The notes beneath the pieces were generated by a model. That model was not told the origin of the DNA. It did not search any database and worked only from the letters and a program-made list of their open reading frames with translations. Shown here piece by piece: positions 25,065-34,675 of a stretch of 64,000 nucleotides of DNA (positions within the stretch are counted from its first letter, which is position 1; each line of letters opens with the position of its first letter). The stretch is taken from the NCBI GenBank assembly GCA_000384935.1, contig ARRA01000001.1, positions 263,795 to 327,794 on the forward strand, in the 5' to 3' direction. Both the position numbers and the translations under genes were made by a program. Source of the DNA: a gamma proteobacterium SCGC AAA076-P13. Its GTDB lineage: Bacteria; Pseudomonadota; Gammaproteobacteria; Magnimaribacterales; D2472.

Positions 25065-25424
25065 TTATATCTTCCATATTATATATAAGATTGATGCCAA
25101 ATAAAGCAATCCACATAAGATAAATACAAGTTGATAAAGAAATTGAATTGATTCTGCTTTTTTAGAAAGAGCAGGACTTAGGAAACCAAGTGTTCTTTTT
25201 GTTAGATAATCTGTTCCAACTGTCCATAGTCCAATAAATGCATGAGATATTATAAGAATTGAAATTAATGAAGTAATTGCTTTCATTTCAATTGATGCAA
25301 TAAAAGAAACCCAGTCATAATATGAACCTGAAGCTCCAACCAAATAAAAAACAATATATAAAAAATATGCGAGTATGGCTAAAGAGCTATATCTTTGTAC
25401 AAACCAAATAATTGAGCCTTTCAT
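25065..25424 (-). CDS. sdhD: succinate dehydrogenase membrane anchor SdhD
   Basis: Membrane anchor of complex II that, with SdhC, binds heme b and ubiquinone. I take ATG 25424, which overlaps the sdhC stop as ATGA, giving 119 aa starting MKGSIIWFVQRYSSL; a longer reading inside sdhC is not supported. Three membrane helices are predicted. The heme-ligand His probably lies in ISHAFIGLWTVGTDYL. The SAR-x(n)-TA-type motif is poorly conserved, as is usual for this subunit, so the call rests mainly on position and topology. Confidence 0.9.
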   Translation of the reverse strand: MKGSIIWFVQRYSSLAILAYFLYIVFYLVGASGSYYDWVSFIASIEMKAITSLISILIISHAFIGLWTVGTDYLTKRTLGFLSPALSKKAESIQFLYQLVFILCGLLYLASILYIIWKI

Positions 25425-25804
25425 AAATAAATATGTCCAAAAAATCCAATAGTCGATACAAGCCATAGGCAAAGAACAAAAATTGAAGAGTAATAAGAGC
25501 CTTTAAGTGATTCGCCTAAGTGGAAGAAATCCATAAAAAGATGCCTAACGCCTGTAAGAATGTGATACCAGAAAACAGAAAAGCTAAAGAAAACAAAAAC
25601 TGTAAAGAAAGTTAAAGACTGTAATGATTCATACATTAATTCATAGGATCCTTTATTTAATGTTGATATAAATAAAAGGTATACGAAAAGAGGTAAGGAG
25701 ATAAAAAAAATATACATACCAGAAAGTCTATGGGTAATAGAAGAGAAGGCTGACATTGGTAGCTTTATTTTTCTTAGGTCAATGTATACAGGTCTTTGAT
25801 TCAT
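25421..25804 (-). CDS. sdhC: succinate dehydrogenase cytochrome b556 subunit SdhC
   Basis: First gene of the sdh-suc operon and heme-binding anchor of complex II. It has 127 aa and three membrane helices. Family motifs are RPVYIDLRKIKLPMSAFSSI with SITHRLSGMYIF (quinone-site S and R, residues 22-33) and HILTGVRHLFMDF (heme His, near 82). It begins with ATG and reads MNQRPVYIDL. No strong ribosome-binding site is visible. Confidence 0.96.
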   Translation of the reverse strand: MNQRPVYIDLRKIKLPMSAFSSITHRLSGMYIFFISLPLFVYLLFISTLNKGSYELMYESLQSLTFFTVFVFFSFSVFWYHILTGVRHLFMDFFHLGESLKGSYYSSIFVLCLWLVSTIGFFGHIYL

Positions 25805-25846
25805 AATGAAAAGCTATAATGATTTAATTTTTAAAGTGTAACCAAG

Positions 25847-25852
25847 ATTATA
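25847..25852 (-). promoter_or_regulatory. possible -10 element of the sdh-suc operon
   Basis: A leftward TATAAT lies about 43 bases before sdhC, in the only gap between der and sdhC. A matching -35 at the right spacing is weak; TTGATA is present but about 21 bases upstream. A promoter must exist here or upstream in the der transcript. Confidence 0.3.
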
Positions 25853-25889
25853 CAGGAGAATTCTTTCACAGATTATCAAAAAAATTATA

Positions 25890-27275
25890 TTACTTTTTAT
25901 TTTTTTTAATATGTTTAATTAATCTCTGTCTCTTTTTTACTTGTCTATCAGTTAGTTTATTTACTTTTGATTCGTATGGGTTTTCTGATTTTCTAAAAAT
26001 CAATCTTAATTGAATACTTTTAAGCTCAAGAGTGGATCTAAAAGAATTTTCAAGATATTTTTTATAGTTTGATGGAATTTTTTTGTCTTGATTTGAATGA
26101 ATAACAAGAGTTGTTGGATTTATGCCTGCAAAATGAACATGCTTAAGTTTTAAAAGTCTTCCATTTACAGATGGAGGTGCGCTTTGCTCAATAAATTTAT
26201 TCATCATTTGGTTTAATGATGAGGTCGTATGTTTTTGCTGTGCCTTATCTATAAGGCCATTAGCCACCCTAAATAGCCTCTTGAAGCCAAGGCCTTTGAT
26301 GCCTGATATTTCTAATTTTATAAAGTCATTAACAAAATTTGATTGAGCCCTTTTAGTCTCATAAATCTCATCCTTTTGTTTTTTTGTAAGTAAATCAATT
26401 TTATTAAATGCTATCAGGACTGGCTTACCCATCTCACATATCATATTAATAATTTTGAGGTCTTGATCAACAATGCCCTCTTGCGCATCACATATGAAAA
26501 TAACAACGTCGCATTCCTCTACTGAGTGCATTGCTCTAACATAAGAAAAATATTCAATTTTATGACTGTTTCTATAGCCTTTTCTGATACCTGCTGTGTC
26601 AATAAAAATAAAATCTTGGTCATCGACTGTGAAAGGAATACTTATAGCGTCTATTGTTGTTCCTGCTATCTCAGAAACTATTAACCTATCTTCTTTTATA
26701 AACTTATTTATAAATGTAGACTTTCCTGCATTAGGCCTACCTAGAACAGCTATTTTTTTTCCTTCTGGTGATTCATATTTTTCTTTTGGAAGTGAATCTT
26801 TTATATATGTACGAAGGTCAATTATATTTCTTGAGTGCTCTGCACTAATCTCAAAGAACTCATTAATGCCCTTCTTATTTAAATCAACTTTAAGAAGAGA
26901 GTCTGAATTTTTATCGATTTTATTAAGAACAGTAATAAAATTTTTATTAAGCTTTCTTAATCTTGTAAGAATATCTAGATCTTCTTTATTTAAGTTTTCA
27001 GAACCATCGAGAAGAAAGATAATAAGGCTTGACTCCTCTGCAGCAATCCAGGCTTGCTCAGCTATGTCTTCTTTAAGAATAGACTCGTCCTGAGCTATTC
27101 CTCCAGTATCAATAATTAATGTTTTTTGATCGCCAAATGTTATGTAGCCATAGTTCCTATCTTTGGTTAACCCAGAGTAATTTGAAACTATAGCTTTGCG
27201 TGACTTAGTTAGTTTATTAAATAAGGTTGATTTGCCAACATTTGGTCGACCTATAATTGCAATTGAAGTAAACAT
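25890..27275 (-). CDS. der: ribosome biogenesis GTPase Der (EngA)
   Basis: Essential double GTPase that helps assemble the 50S subunit. It has 461 aa. The first G domain carries GRPNVGKSTLFNKL (residues 8-21) and DTGG, the second GRPNAGKSTFINKF near 180 and DTAGIRKG near 228, with NKID and NKIDLL base-specificity motifs. A C-terminal KH-like domain ends in a Lys/Arg-rich tail. It is the last gene of the long isc-to-der block, 15 bases after bamB, as in other gammaproteobacteria. Confidence 0.99.
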   Translation of the reverse strand: MFTSIAIIGRPNVGKSTLFNKLTKSRKAIVSNYSGLTKDRNYGYITFGDQKTLIIDTGGIAQDESILKEDIAEQAWIAAEESSLIIFLLDGSENLNKEDLDILTRLRKLNKNFITVLNKIDKNSDSLLKVDLNKKGINEFFEISAEHSRNIIDLRTYIKDSLPKEKYESPEGKKIAVLGRPNAGKSTFINKFIKEDRLIVSEIAGTTIDAISIPFTVDDQDFIFIDTAGIRKGYRNSHKIEYFSYVRAMHSVEECDVVIFICDAQEGIVDQDLKIINMICEMGKPVLIAFNKIDLLTKKQKDEIYETKRAQSNFVNDFIKLEISGIKGLGFKRLFRVANGLIDKAQQKHTTSSLNQMMNKFIEQSAPPSVNGRLLKLKHVHFAGINPTTLVIHSNQDKKIPSNYKKYLENSFRSTLELKSIQLRLIFRKSENPYESKVNKLTDRQVKKRQRLIKHIKKNKK

Positions 27276-27290
27276 GTATAAATTTCATAT

Positions 27291-28469
27291 TTATATACTT
27301 ATCGAATATAAACTGAATCCTTGGTCTATTGCATAAAAATTATTACTTCTGCTTATTAAGCTCATTATGGGTTTTTTAGAAATTTTCTTTCTACTTATCG
27401 TCTTGCCACTCAAAGGATCGATTATGTGAAGATATCCTTCAAGATCTCCAACTATCAAATATCCATTAAAGCTAACAGGATTAGAGAGTAGCCTATTGGA
27501 GTACTCATCTGTGCTCCATGATTCCTCAAAGCTTTTCATTGAAAATGACTTTATAAGAGAATTAGACTCAACAACACCCATTATACCTCTCAATACAACG
27601 GGTGAATAAAAGGATGATACTTCTGATGTCCATACAGATCTTTTTTGAGCAATATCAAAAATATTAAGATTCCCTTGGTAATTAGTAGCAAAAACAAGAC
27701 CTGAGTCTATTACAGGGCTTGAGTCAGCATCGATTATATTTTCAAGCTCAGAGGCTCCGCTAACATAGGAGATTGCTCCATCCCAGACAGGAAAACCTGA
27801 GTCAATTTGAAAAACACCCAGCCTACCATTATCAAAAGTTGCATAGATTTGATTCTCAAAAATAACAGGACTACTACTTCCTCTTATTGTTAATGTTGGA
27901 AGTTTAGATCTATATGACCATTTAATTTCACCATCATTTTTATCAAGTGCCATTAAATCACCCGATCCAGTTTTAACTATAATAAATTTTGCATCGATTG
28001 CTGCAGGGGCTAAAACTTCTCCCTTTACATTAGTCGTCCATATTTTCGATCCGTCTTTTTGATCAAAGGCGATTACATTACCATCAACATCCGAAGCAAC
28101 TAAAACACCAAAGCCAGCGGCAGTTCCAGATGAAAGGAAATTAGTTTCAATTTCCCAGTTTATATTTCCAGATTTTATATCTATAGATTTAATGCTTCCA
28201 GTATTGTCTGAGGCAAATAAACTATCTCCACTGAATGCTGGTATAAAGTTTCCAAGAGTATTTTCACCATTAAACTTCATACTCCAGTCAACTGAAGTAT
28301 TTAGCTTGTTAGTAACTGAAACCAGTGGTCTTGGCTCATCCAAATCTATATCACCATTTCCCCAAAACTTTAAGGACTCCATGGAAGAGCATGATGAAAG
28401 AAGAATTACAGACAATATTGAAATATACTGTTTTTGATTTTTAAAAAAGTATTTTTTTAAGTAGTTCAT
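27291..28469 (-). CDS. bamB: outer membrane assembly lipoprotein BamB
   Basis: Lipoprotein of the BAM complex that helps insert beta-barrel proteins into the outer membrane. It has 392 aa. An N-terminal signal ends in the lipobox SVILLSSC (Cys near residue 27). The rest is a PQQ-type beta-propeller with repeats such as GNINWEIETN, GSKIWTTNVKG and GEIKWSYRSK. It overlaps the upstream yfgM-like gene by 4 bases. The yfgM-bamB-der order is conserved. BamC is encoded at 37495. Confidence 0.96.
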   Translation of the reverse strand: MNYLKKYFFKNQKQYISILSVILLSSCSSMESLKFWGNGDIDLDEPRPLVSVTNKLNTSVDWSMKFNGENTLGNFIPAFSGDSLFASDNTGSIKSIDIKSGNINWEIETNFLSSGTAAGFGVLVASDVDGNVIAFDQKDGSKIWTTNVKGEVLAPAAIDAKFIIVKTGSGDLMALDKNDGEIKWSYRSKLPTLTIRGSSSPVIFENQIYATFDNGRLGVFQIDSGFPVWDGAISYVSGASELENIIDADSSPVIDSGLVFATNYQGNLNIFDIAQKRSVWTSEVSSFYSPVVLRGIMGVVESNSLIKSFSMKSFEESWSTDEYSNRLLSNPVSFNGYLIVGDLEGYLHIIDPLSGKTISRKKISKKPIMSLISRSNNFYAIDQGFSLYSISI

Positions 28470-29101
28470 TTTAGATTTGCTATTTTTATTGCAACAATAG
28501 ATTTTGATGTTTCGTCACTATACAACTCTTCAGCTTTTACGTATTGATCTTTGGCAAGCAAACTTTGGTCTTTTTTTGCAAGTATGTCCCCAGTAAGCTC
28601 ATGAATAAATGCATTAGATGTAGATGAAGAATATTTCTCCAATAACGAAAGTGCTTTATCAAGCTCATTTTCAGAAGCTAATAATCTTGCAGAATTTACT
28701 CTAGCAAGCTTGTTATAAATTTTATTTCCTCCGTAACCATCAGTAAGTTCAACAAGTAAAGTAAATTTATCTAAAGCTTCTATTGTCTTTCCCTCTGAAG
28801 CTTCTTTAGTAGCTGTATCAAGCAAGGCAATTTTTGCATAGCCTGTCTTGCTGAAGCTGGTCATTAGGTTATCAAAAGACTTTTCTGCGTTAGCTACATC
28901 ACCCTCTGATAAAAAATCTGACCATTCGTTAAAAACTATTGCAGCTTTTTCATCATTAATTTTTGAAATAGTTTTAAGTGAAAAACTTATACCAAATGCA
29001 ACAATAAAGGCCATAACACTAGCAATTAGTATTGTTCTATATTTGTTAAAAAAGGTCTGCATTGCTGAAAACCTATTATCGTTATCGTATATTTCGTTCA
29101 T
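28466..29101 (-). CDS. yfgM: YfgM-like TPR membrane protein (ancillary SecYEG subunit)
   Basis: A 211 aa protein with a short cytoplasmic start, one membrane helix at about residues 22-44, and a periplasmic helical domain that looks like TPR repeats. E. coli YfgM has this architecture and binds SecYEG and the chaperone PpiD. Sequence similarity is low but the position between hisS and bamB is diagnostic. It overlaps bamB by 4 bases. Confidence 0.88.
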   Translation of the reverse strand: MNEIYDNDNRFSAMQTFFNKYRTILIASVMAFIVAFGISFSLKTISKINDEKAAIVFNEWSDFLSEGDVANAEKSFDNLMTSFSKTGYAKIALLDTATKEASEGKTIEALDKFTLLVELTDGYGGNKIYNKLARVNSARLLASENELDKALSLLEKYSSSTSNAFIHELTGDILAKKDQSLLAKDQYVKAEELYSDETSKSIVAIKIANLK

Positions 29102-29115
29102 AATTCTTCCTGAAA

Positions 29116-30378
29116 TTATAATGATGTATAAAAACTAAATAATTCTTCAATTGAGACAGTTTCCTGGTCTTTAAGTTCATCATTTAAAAACTTAATAACA
29201 GCAGTTCCGTCCCTCAACTCTTCTTCTCCGATAATAATTGCATATTCAGAATTATTTTTATTTGCTTTTCTGAGTTTGGATTTAAGACTTCCATCAGATA
29301 GCTGTAAATCTAAAATAATATTACTATTCAGAGACCTAAGTTGGTGGGCTATTTTATATGGTTTTGACTCTAAATTGCTAGTTAGGGTTAGAAATGAAAC
29401 AACTTTATTTGAGGTTGTAATGTCCTTTATCAAGCTTGCAAACCTCTCTACCCCAATTGCCATCCCGATTGATGGAAGATTTTTACCACCCAGCTTTAAT
29501 GAAAGATGGTCATATCTGCCTCCACCTAAAAAAGAATCTTGAGCGCCAAGCTCTGATGATATTGCCTCAAACACAAATCCAGAATAATAATCTAGACCTC
29601 TGACAAGAGTATAATCAATCTCTATATTGCATATATCTTTATATTCATTTTGAATATTTTCTAAAAGAGATAATGCTGAAGGTTTAATAAACTCTCTTAT
29701 AGATGGAGCGTTTTTAAGAATTGATTGTGTTTCTTTATTTTTTGAATCAAGCACTCTTAAAGGATTTTTAGTAAGTCTTATTAAGTCTTTTTCATCAAGG
29801 CTATTTTTAAATGGCTCGAGATATTCTATTAATGCATCACAAAATAATTTTTTACTTTCCTTATCGCCCAAATGATTAATTTTAATTGAACAATTTTTAA
29901 GTTTAAATTCTTCAATAATGGAGCAAACCATTGATATTATTTCATACTCGGGCGCTCCCTCTTCATAACCAAGTATTTCAACTCCTGCTTGATAAAACTG
30001 TCTATATCTTCCTTTTTGCGGTCTTTCATATCTCCACATTGGGCCGAGATACCATAACTTATGATTAGTTTGATCAAGTTTTTTTTCTATTATTGCTCTA
30101 ATAGCACTTGCAGTACCTTCTGGTCTTAAGGCGATGTTCTTTTCATTTCTATCATTAAAAGAATAGATTTCTTTGTTAACAATGTCCGAAGCATCTCCAG
30201 CAGAACGAATAAATAGATTGGTGTCTTCTAAGGCTGGTGTTCTTATCTCACTATATTTATAGTTGGTAAAAACTTTTTTTATTCTTTTTTCTGTCTCGAA
30301 TATTTTTACAGAAATATTTTCTATATCACCATCATCATAATGATCTAACATACCAGTTAATGAGTGAATTTTATCCAT
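29116..30378 (-). CDS. hisS: histidyl-tRNA synthetase
   Basis: Class II synthetase that charges tRNA-His. I take ATG 30378 (420 aa, MDKIHSLTGMLDHYDD), since AGGAGC lies 6 bases before it; a TTG five codons upstream would place that ribosome-binding site inside the gene. Motif 2 is seen as MWRYERPQKGRYRQFYQAGVE, and the histidine-binding LVRGLDYYSG and LGGGRYDHL with GMAIGVERF (motif 3) are present. The start overlaps the end of ispG's stop region. Part of the conserved ispG-hisS-yfgM run. Confidence 0.98.
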   Translation of the reverse strand: MDKIHSLTGMLDHYDDGDIENISVKIFETEKRIKKVFTNYKYSEIRTPALEDTNLFIRSAGDASDIVNKEIYSFNDRNEKNIALRPEGTASAIRAIIEKKLDQTNHKLWYLGPMWRYERPQKGRYRQFYQAGVEILGYEEGAPEYEIISMVCSIIEEFKLKNCSIKINHLGDKESKKLFCDALIEYLEPFKNSLDEKDLIRLTKNPLRVLDSKNKETQSILKNAPSIREFIKPSALSLLENIQNEYKDICNIEIDYTLVRGLDYYSGFVFEAISSELGAQDSFLGGGRYDHLSLKLGGKNLPSIGMAIGVERFASLIKDITTSNKVVSFLTLTSNLESKPYKIAHQLRSLNSNIILDLQLSDGSLKSKLRKANKNNSEYAIIIGEEELRDGTAVIKFLNDELKDQETVSIEELFSFYTSL

Positions 30379-30379
30379 T

Positions 30380-31480
30380 TCAGCTCCTTGCAATTATCTC
30401 AACAGAGTCTCTTAAAGAAATTTTTGTCCTTACTTTATCCTCGATTTCTTTAACAATGTCTGCACTATTAATTTTTTTGTCAGGTGCTCCATCGACATAT
30501 AATAAGTTTTGAGGGCTTGCTCCTGTTAGACCAATTTCTGCTGCTTTACTTTCTCCGGGACCATTAACATAACAACCTATCACAGCGACCTCGATATCTT
30601 CAGTGATATCTTCAAGGCGCTCTTCTAACTCGTTGACTACTTCGATTACATTAAAATTTTGACGTGAACAGCTTGGACATGCAATTATCTTTACACCCCT
30701 ACTTCGAATATTTAAACTTCTTAAAATATCCCAACCTATTTTTATTTCATCTACCGGATCAGATGCGAGTGAAATTCTTATAGTATCTCCAATACCCTCA
30801 GAAAGGAGCATTCCGATACCAATTGATGACTTTACAGTTCCTGCTCTATAGCTTCCAGCTTCAGTAATACCTAAATGAAGGGGTTGATCGATTAACTTAG
30901 ATATTTTTCTATAAGCCTCTACAGTCATTTCAATATTAGATGCTTTAAGACTCATTTTATAGTTATCAAAATTAAACTTGTCCAAGATATCTACATGCCT
31001 TAGAGCTGATTCAACTAATGCATCTGCATTCGGTTCTCCATATTTTTTTTGAAGATCTTTCTCAAGAGAACCCGCATTGACACCCACTCTTATTGGCACA
31101 TTATTATATTTAGCAGCATTAATTACTTCAGCGATTCTATCTTCTTTTCCAATATTTCCAGGGTTGATTCTTAGGCAGTCTGCAGTATCTGCAACCTCAA
31201 GAGCAATTTTATAGTCAAAGTGGATGTCTGCAACCAAAGGAATATCTACAGATTTTCTAATTTCTTTAAATGCAGCCGCTTCATCGAAACCTGGTACAGA
31301 TACTCTTACAATGTCTGCTCCAGCAGCTTGTAAGTCATTAATTTGATTAATGGTAGAGAGAACATCACATGTATTTGTATTAGTCATTGACTGGACACTA
31401 ATTGGATTATTATTTCCAACAAGCACTCCACCAACATCAACAAGTTTGGTGTTTTTTCTGGTTATCCAATTACTCATCAT
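30380..31480 (-). CDS. ispG: (E)-4-hydroxy-3-methylbut-2-enyl diphosphate synthase IspG
   Basis: Seventh step of the MEP pathway: reductive opening of MEcPP to HMBPP using a [4Fe-4S] cluster. It has 366 aa, the usual bacterial length. The TIM-barrel part contains [12 protein letters not shown] and [11 protein letters not shown]; cluster cysteines lie in [14 protein letters not shown] and [13 protein letters not shown] near the C-terminus. It overlaps rodZ by 11 bases. Together with IspH and IspDF it accounts for four of the MEP activities in this window. Confidence 0.98.
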   Translation of the reverse strand: MMSNWITRKNTKLVDVGGVLVGNNNPISVQSMTNTNTCDVLSTINQINDLQAAGADIVRVSVPGFDEAAAFKEIRKSVDIPLVADIHFDYKIALEVADTADCLRINPGNIGKEDRIAEVINAAKYNNVPIRVGVNAGSLEKDLQKKYGEPNADALVESALRHVDILDKFNFDNYKMSLKASNIEMTVEAYRKISKLIDQPLHLGITEAGSYRAGTVKSSIGIGMLLSEGIGDTIRISLASDPVDEIKIGWDILRSLNIRSRGVKIIACPSCSRQNFNVIEVVNELEERLEDITEDIEVAVIGCYVNGPGESKAAEIGLTGASPQNLLYVDGAPDKKINSADIVKEIEDKVRTKISLRDSVEIIARS

Positions 31481-32225
31481 TAAAAATAATAGTGTTTACA
31501 TTAAGTCTATTAGCATTGGTAATAAAATCAATCTTAATACCGTTATATGTTCCTGTTACTGCATCGACATTTCCAACAACAACTTTGTAGGGCTTTTGCA
31601 TAATTTTGTTATAAATATCACCTTCATTGAATAACTGACTTACTAAAAGAATGTCTTTTGAGTATATTTCCACCCAACATTCTTTTGTAAATAATAATTG
31701 AAGATTATTTGTAGGCAAAACAGGCTCAATAGTTAAATTGGTACTAGCCTCTATATCTTCTGACATGTTATTTGCTTTAACAATTTCTGTTAATTCATAG
31801 AGTTCTTCTTCTTTAATATTCTGTTCTATCTTTTGTGTGCTGTCTTTAACTGAAAAGGAATTTAATAAAATAGAAATTGTTAAAATTAAAAGTGCTAAAC
31901 CAAATACAATAATAAATTTTTTAAAAGATCTATTAAAAACAGCCACTGATTTTTTAACGATTTGATCTTTTCTATTTTCTTGAACATATATTGATGGGAA
32001 CTCGCATTGTATGTTTAAAAAATTTTGATACTTAATAAAGTAAGCTTTAGCAAAACCTTCACTTGGAAAATCGGTATAGTCGCCGGACTCTATCGCTTTT
32101 ATAAACTTAGTATTTATTAAAGTTTTATCTGAAACCTCATCTATTGTTAATTTTTGATCCAATCTTGCGTCACTGAAAATTATTCCAGTTTTAGCTGAAT
32201 TTGCAGATTTTAAATTATCACTCAT
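31470..32225 (-). CDS. rodZ: RodZ-like cell-shape protein
   Basis: Links MreB filaments to the wall elongation machinery. It has 251 aa with the RodZ layout: an N-terminal helix-turn-helix domain (about residues 15-75, [20 protein letters not shown]), a basic juxtamembrane stretch, one membrane helix (104-124), and a C-terminal periplasmic beta-domain (about 170-250, [19 protein letters not shown]). It is shorter than E. coli RodZ (337 aa) because the linker is short. It overlaps rlmN by 4 bases. The pilF gene often found between rlmN and rodZ is absent. Confidence 0.9.
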   Translation of the reverse strand: MSDNLKSANSAKTGIIFSDARLDQKLTIDEVSDKTLINTKFIKAIESGDYTDFPSEGFAKAYFIKYQNFLNIQCEFPSIYVQENRKDQIVKKSVAVFNRSFKKFIIVFGLALLILTISILLNSFSVKDSTQKIEQNIKEEELYELTEIVKANNMSEDIEASTNLTIEPVLPTNNLQLLFTKECWVEIYSKDILLVSQLFNEGDIYNKIMQKPYKVVVGNVDAVTGTYNGIKIDFITNANRLNVNTIIFNDE

Positions 32226-33304
32226 GATATTGATTGATGCTTGATTAGTTTTTTACCTTTAACTGATTTAGTTAATTTTCCAACAAGCTGGCCGCAGGCT
32301 CCATCTATTGCATCACCTCTTGTGACTCTCAATGTAGTAATAAAGCCTTTTTTCATAAGAATATTTTTAAACTGGTTTATATTGTCTTTATTTGATCTCT
32401 TGTAGTTAGACCCATCAAATGGATTAAAGGGAATTAGATTAATTTTACATGAGATATTTGAAAGGAGCTTAGTTAATTGTCTGGCTAATTCTGGAGAATC
32501 ATTCACACCATCAATAAGAATATATTCTATAGTTACGCTTCTTTTCCCTTCATAAAAAGATAAATAATTCTTGCATGAATTTATTAACATTTTTATTGGG
32601 TATTTTTTATTAATAGGCACGATTTCATCGCGAAGCGAATCAATTGGTGCATGAAGAGAGATTGCTAAAGAAACATCTATAGAACTTGTAAGTTGGTCAA
32701 TTTGAGGAGTTATGCCAGATGTGCTGATGGTAATTCTTTTTCGAGAAAGCCCATAGGCTAATTGATCTTTCATTATCTTTGCTGACTCAACGACTGGGGT
32801 AAAGTTTAGAAGCGGTTCTCCCATTCCCATAAATACAACATTTGTAATATTGGAGTCATCAGAATCATAGAAGTTTGCAAGCCAAACTTGGCCAATTATT
32901 TCTGCAGCCGTGAGGTTTTTTTCAAAACCTTGAGCGCCTGTTGCACAAAAGGTACATTGGAGTGCGCATCCGGCCTGAGAAGAGATACATAGAGTCATCC
33001 TTTTTTTTTCAGGAATTCTAACCATTTCAACCATCGAGCCTGAATCTAACTTTATTAAGTATTTTTTAGTTCCTTCTGGAGAAACATGCACTTCATCAAC
33101 TTGAGGAGGCCTAATAACTGCAATTTCAGCAAGCCTCTCCCTTAGAGGCTTGTTAAAATCAGTCATCATTTCAAATTCTATAATTCCTTTTTGATGAATC
33201 CATTTTAGAAGCTGTTTGGCTCTAAATTTTGGCTCTTCAATCCTTTTAAAAAAATCCTCTAAAGTCTCTAAAGAGTAACCTAAAAGATTTTCTTTTTTTT
33301 CCAA
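32222..33304 (-). CDS. rlmN: 23S rRNA/tRNA adenine C2-methyltransferase RlmN
   Basis: Radical SAM enzyme that methylates A2503 of 23S rRNA and A37 of some tRNAs. It has 360 aa. The radical SAM cysteines are C113, C117 and C120 in QAGCALQCTFCATG, followed by GMGEPLLN near 160. The second methyl-carrying cysteine lies in DGACGQL near residue 340. Its [4Fe-4S] cluster ties it to the isc genes downstream of whose operon it lies. It follows ndk by 3 bases. Confidence 0.98.
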   Translation of the reverse strand: MEKKENLLGYSLETLEDFFKRIEEPKFRAKQLLKWIHQKGIIEFEMMTDFNKPLRERLAEIAVIRPPQVDEVHVSPEGTKKYLIKLDSGSMVEMVRIPEKKRMTLCISSQAGCALQCTFCATGAQGFEKNLTAAEIIGQVWLANFYDSDDSNITNVVFMGMGEPLLNFTPVVESAKIMKDQLAYGLSRKRITISTSGITPQIDQLTSSIDVSLAISLHAPIDSLRDEIVPINKKYPIKMLINSCKNYLSFYEGKRSVTIEYILIDGVNDSPELARQLTKLLSNISCKINLIPFNPFDGSNYKRSNKDNINQFKNILMKKGFITTLRVTRGDAIDGACGQLVGKLTKSVKGKKLIKHQSIS

Positions 33305-33307
33305 AAT

Positions 33308-33733
33308 CTATTTAGATATTATTTCTTCATCTTTGAAAAAATAATTAATCTCTCTTATTGCGCTTTCTTGAGAATCTGATCCATGTACAGCATTTGCATC
33401 AATGCTTACTGCAAAATCTGCTCTAATGGTTCCTGCATCAGCTTCTTGAGGGTTGGTGCTTCCCATAAGCTCTCTATTTTTAAGTATTGCTCCCTCTCCT
33501 TCAAGAACCTGAACAAATACAGGGCCTGAAGTCATGAATTTTTTAAGATCGTTAAAAAAAGGTCTGCCTTCATGTTCTGCATAGAAGCCTGAGGCCATTT
33601 CATCTGTTAAATGAATTAGCTTACCGGCAACTAAATGCAGTCCATTATCCTCAAACCTTGAAATGATTTTACCCACTACATTTTTGGATACTGCGTCTGG
33701 TTTGATGATTGATAAAGTTTGTTCTATTGCCAT
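33308..33733 (-). CDS. ndk: nucleoside diphosphate kinase
   Basis: Balances NTP and dNTP pools by phosphate transfer through a phosphohistidine. It has 141 aa. It starts [18 protein letters not shown]; the active-site His lies in [12 protein letters not shown] near residue 117, and the nucleotide-binding [11 protein letters not shown] stretch is present. It is a typical member of the iscX-ndk-rlmN block. Confidence 0.98.
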   Translation of the reverse strand: MAIEQTLSIIKPDAVSKNVVGKIISRFEDNGLHLVAGKLIHLTDEMASGFYAEHEGRPFFNDLKKFMTSGPVFVQVLEGEGAILKNRELMGSTNPQEADAGTIRADFAVSIDANAVHGSDSQESAIREINYFFKDEEIISK

Positions 33734-33775
33734 GATGTTTTATTCCTATAAAAAATTTTAGCCATTATATGGGAC

Positions 33776-33979
33776 TTATTGATATTCTTCTATCCATAAC
33801 ATTTGAATAGCCTCTAAAATTTTTTCATTAGAACGCTCTGGGTCTCCAATAAAACCATCTAAGTCGCATATTTTAGAATGTAAATCAGGGAATCCAATCC
33901 ACTGAGGGTCGATATCAGGAAATTTATCATATAGCTCAATAGCTATATCATTTACATCATGCCAATTTAGATTGCCCAT
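33776..33979 (-). CDS. iscX: Fe-S assembly regulator IscX
   Basis: Small acidic protein that binds IscS and iron and tunes Fe-S synthesis. It has 67 aa. The stretch LNWHDVNDIAIELYDKFPDI and the later WIGFPDLHSKICDLDGF are the family hallmarks. It overlaps the fdx stop by one base, as in the E. coli order fdx-iscX. A 42-base gap then separates it from ndk. Confidence 0.96.
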   Translation of the reverse strand: MGNLNWHDVNDIAIELYDKFPDIDPQWIGFPDLHSKICDLDGFIGDPERSNEKILEAIQMLWIEEYQ

Positions 33980-34320
33980 TAATGATCCTCTGAAACCATA
34001 TTTATGTTGTACTTTGGAAGTTCAATTTCTATATTTTCATCAGCGGGAGGTATTGTCTGACAACTTAACCTAGATGTTTGCTCAAGGCCCCATGCCTTAT
34101 CAAGCATATCCTCCTCTATGTCGCTTGCTTCTTCTAGACTGTCGAAACCCTTCCTGATTATGCAGTGGCAAGTCGTACAAGCACATGACATTTCACAAGC
34201 ATGTTCAATTTTTATGCCTTCTCTGAGAGCTGCTTCACAGATAGTCTCGCCTGGAACAGCAACTATCTCTGCTCCATTAGGACAAAGTTCATGATGGGGC
34301 CATATTTTAATCTTAGCCAT
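33979..34320 (-). CDS. fdx: [2Fe-2S] ferredoxin of the isc operon
   Basis: Adrenodoxin-type ferredoxin that supplies electrons for cluster assembly. It has 113 aa. Cluster cysteines lie in ACEMSCACTTCHCII (residues 41-55) and in the C-terminal SRLSCQTI. It follows iscA by 3 bases, with no hscB or hscA between them. This placement is the main irregularity of the operon. Confidence 0.97.
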   Translation of the reverse strand: MAKIKIWPHHELCPNGAEIVAVPGETICEAALREGIKIEHACEMSCACTTCHCIIRKGFDSLEEASDIEEDMLDKAWGLEQTSRLSCQTIPPADENIEIELPKYNINMVSEDH

Positions 34321-34323
34321 TAT

Positions 34324-34665
34324 TTAGATTGTAAAACTTTCCCCGCATCCACAAACTGCCTTTGCATTGGGGTTAACAAACTTTATTCCTTTATTTAAAC
34401 CATCTTCTGAGTAATCAACAAGGCTTCCTTTTAAAAAATCAAAACTTATTTCATCTACATAAATTTTGCATCCATTTTTTTCAAAAACAATATTTTTAGC
34501 ATCTATGCTGTCTACAAAATCAAAGAAGTACTCATAACCAGAGCATCCAGCTTTTTTAACACCTATTTGAATGCCCGCACCTTTACCTCTTGATTCAAGG
34601 CTTGAAAGAAAATGATTGATTGCTTTTTCAGAGAAATTTAAATCAGATGGATTAATATTTTCCAT
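34324..34665 (-). CDS. iscA: A-type Fe-S carrier IscA
   Basis: Carries nascent clusters or iron from the IscU scaffold to targets. It has 113 aa. The three conserved cysteines are in VKKAGCSGYEY (near residue 40) and in the C-terminal AVCGCGESFTI. ErpA has the same motif, but the position after iscU favours IscA. It lies 10 bases after iscU. Confidence 0.92.
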   Translation of the reverse strand: MENINPSDLNFSEKAINHFLSSLESRGKGAGIQIGVKKAGCSGYEYFFDFVDSIDAKNIVFEKNGCKIYVDEISFDFLKGSLVDYSEDGLNKGIKFVNPNAKAVCGCGESFTI

Positions 34666-34675
34666 TGAATGATAC

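Noticed and set aside
25425..25472. Sixteen extra N-terminal codons for sdhD
   Set aside because: They overlap sdhC in another frame, and the ATGA junction at 25424-25421 gives a normal SdhD start.
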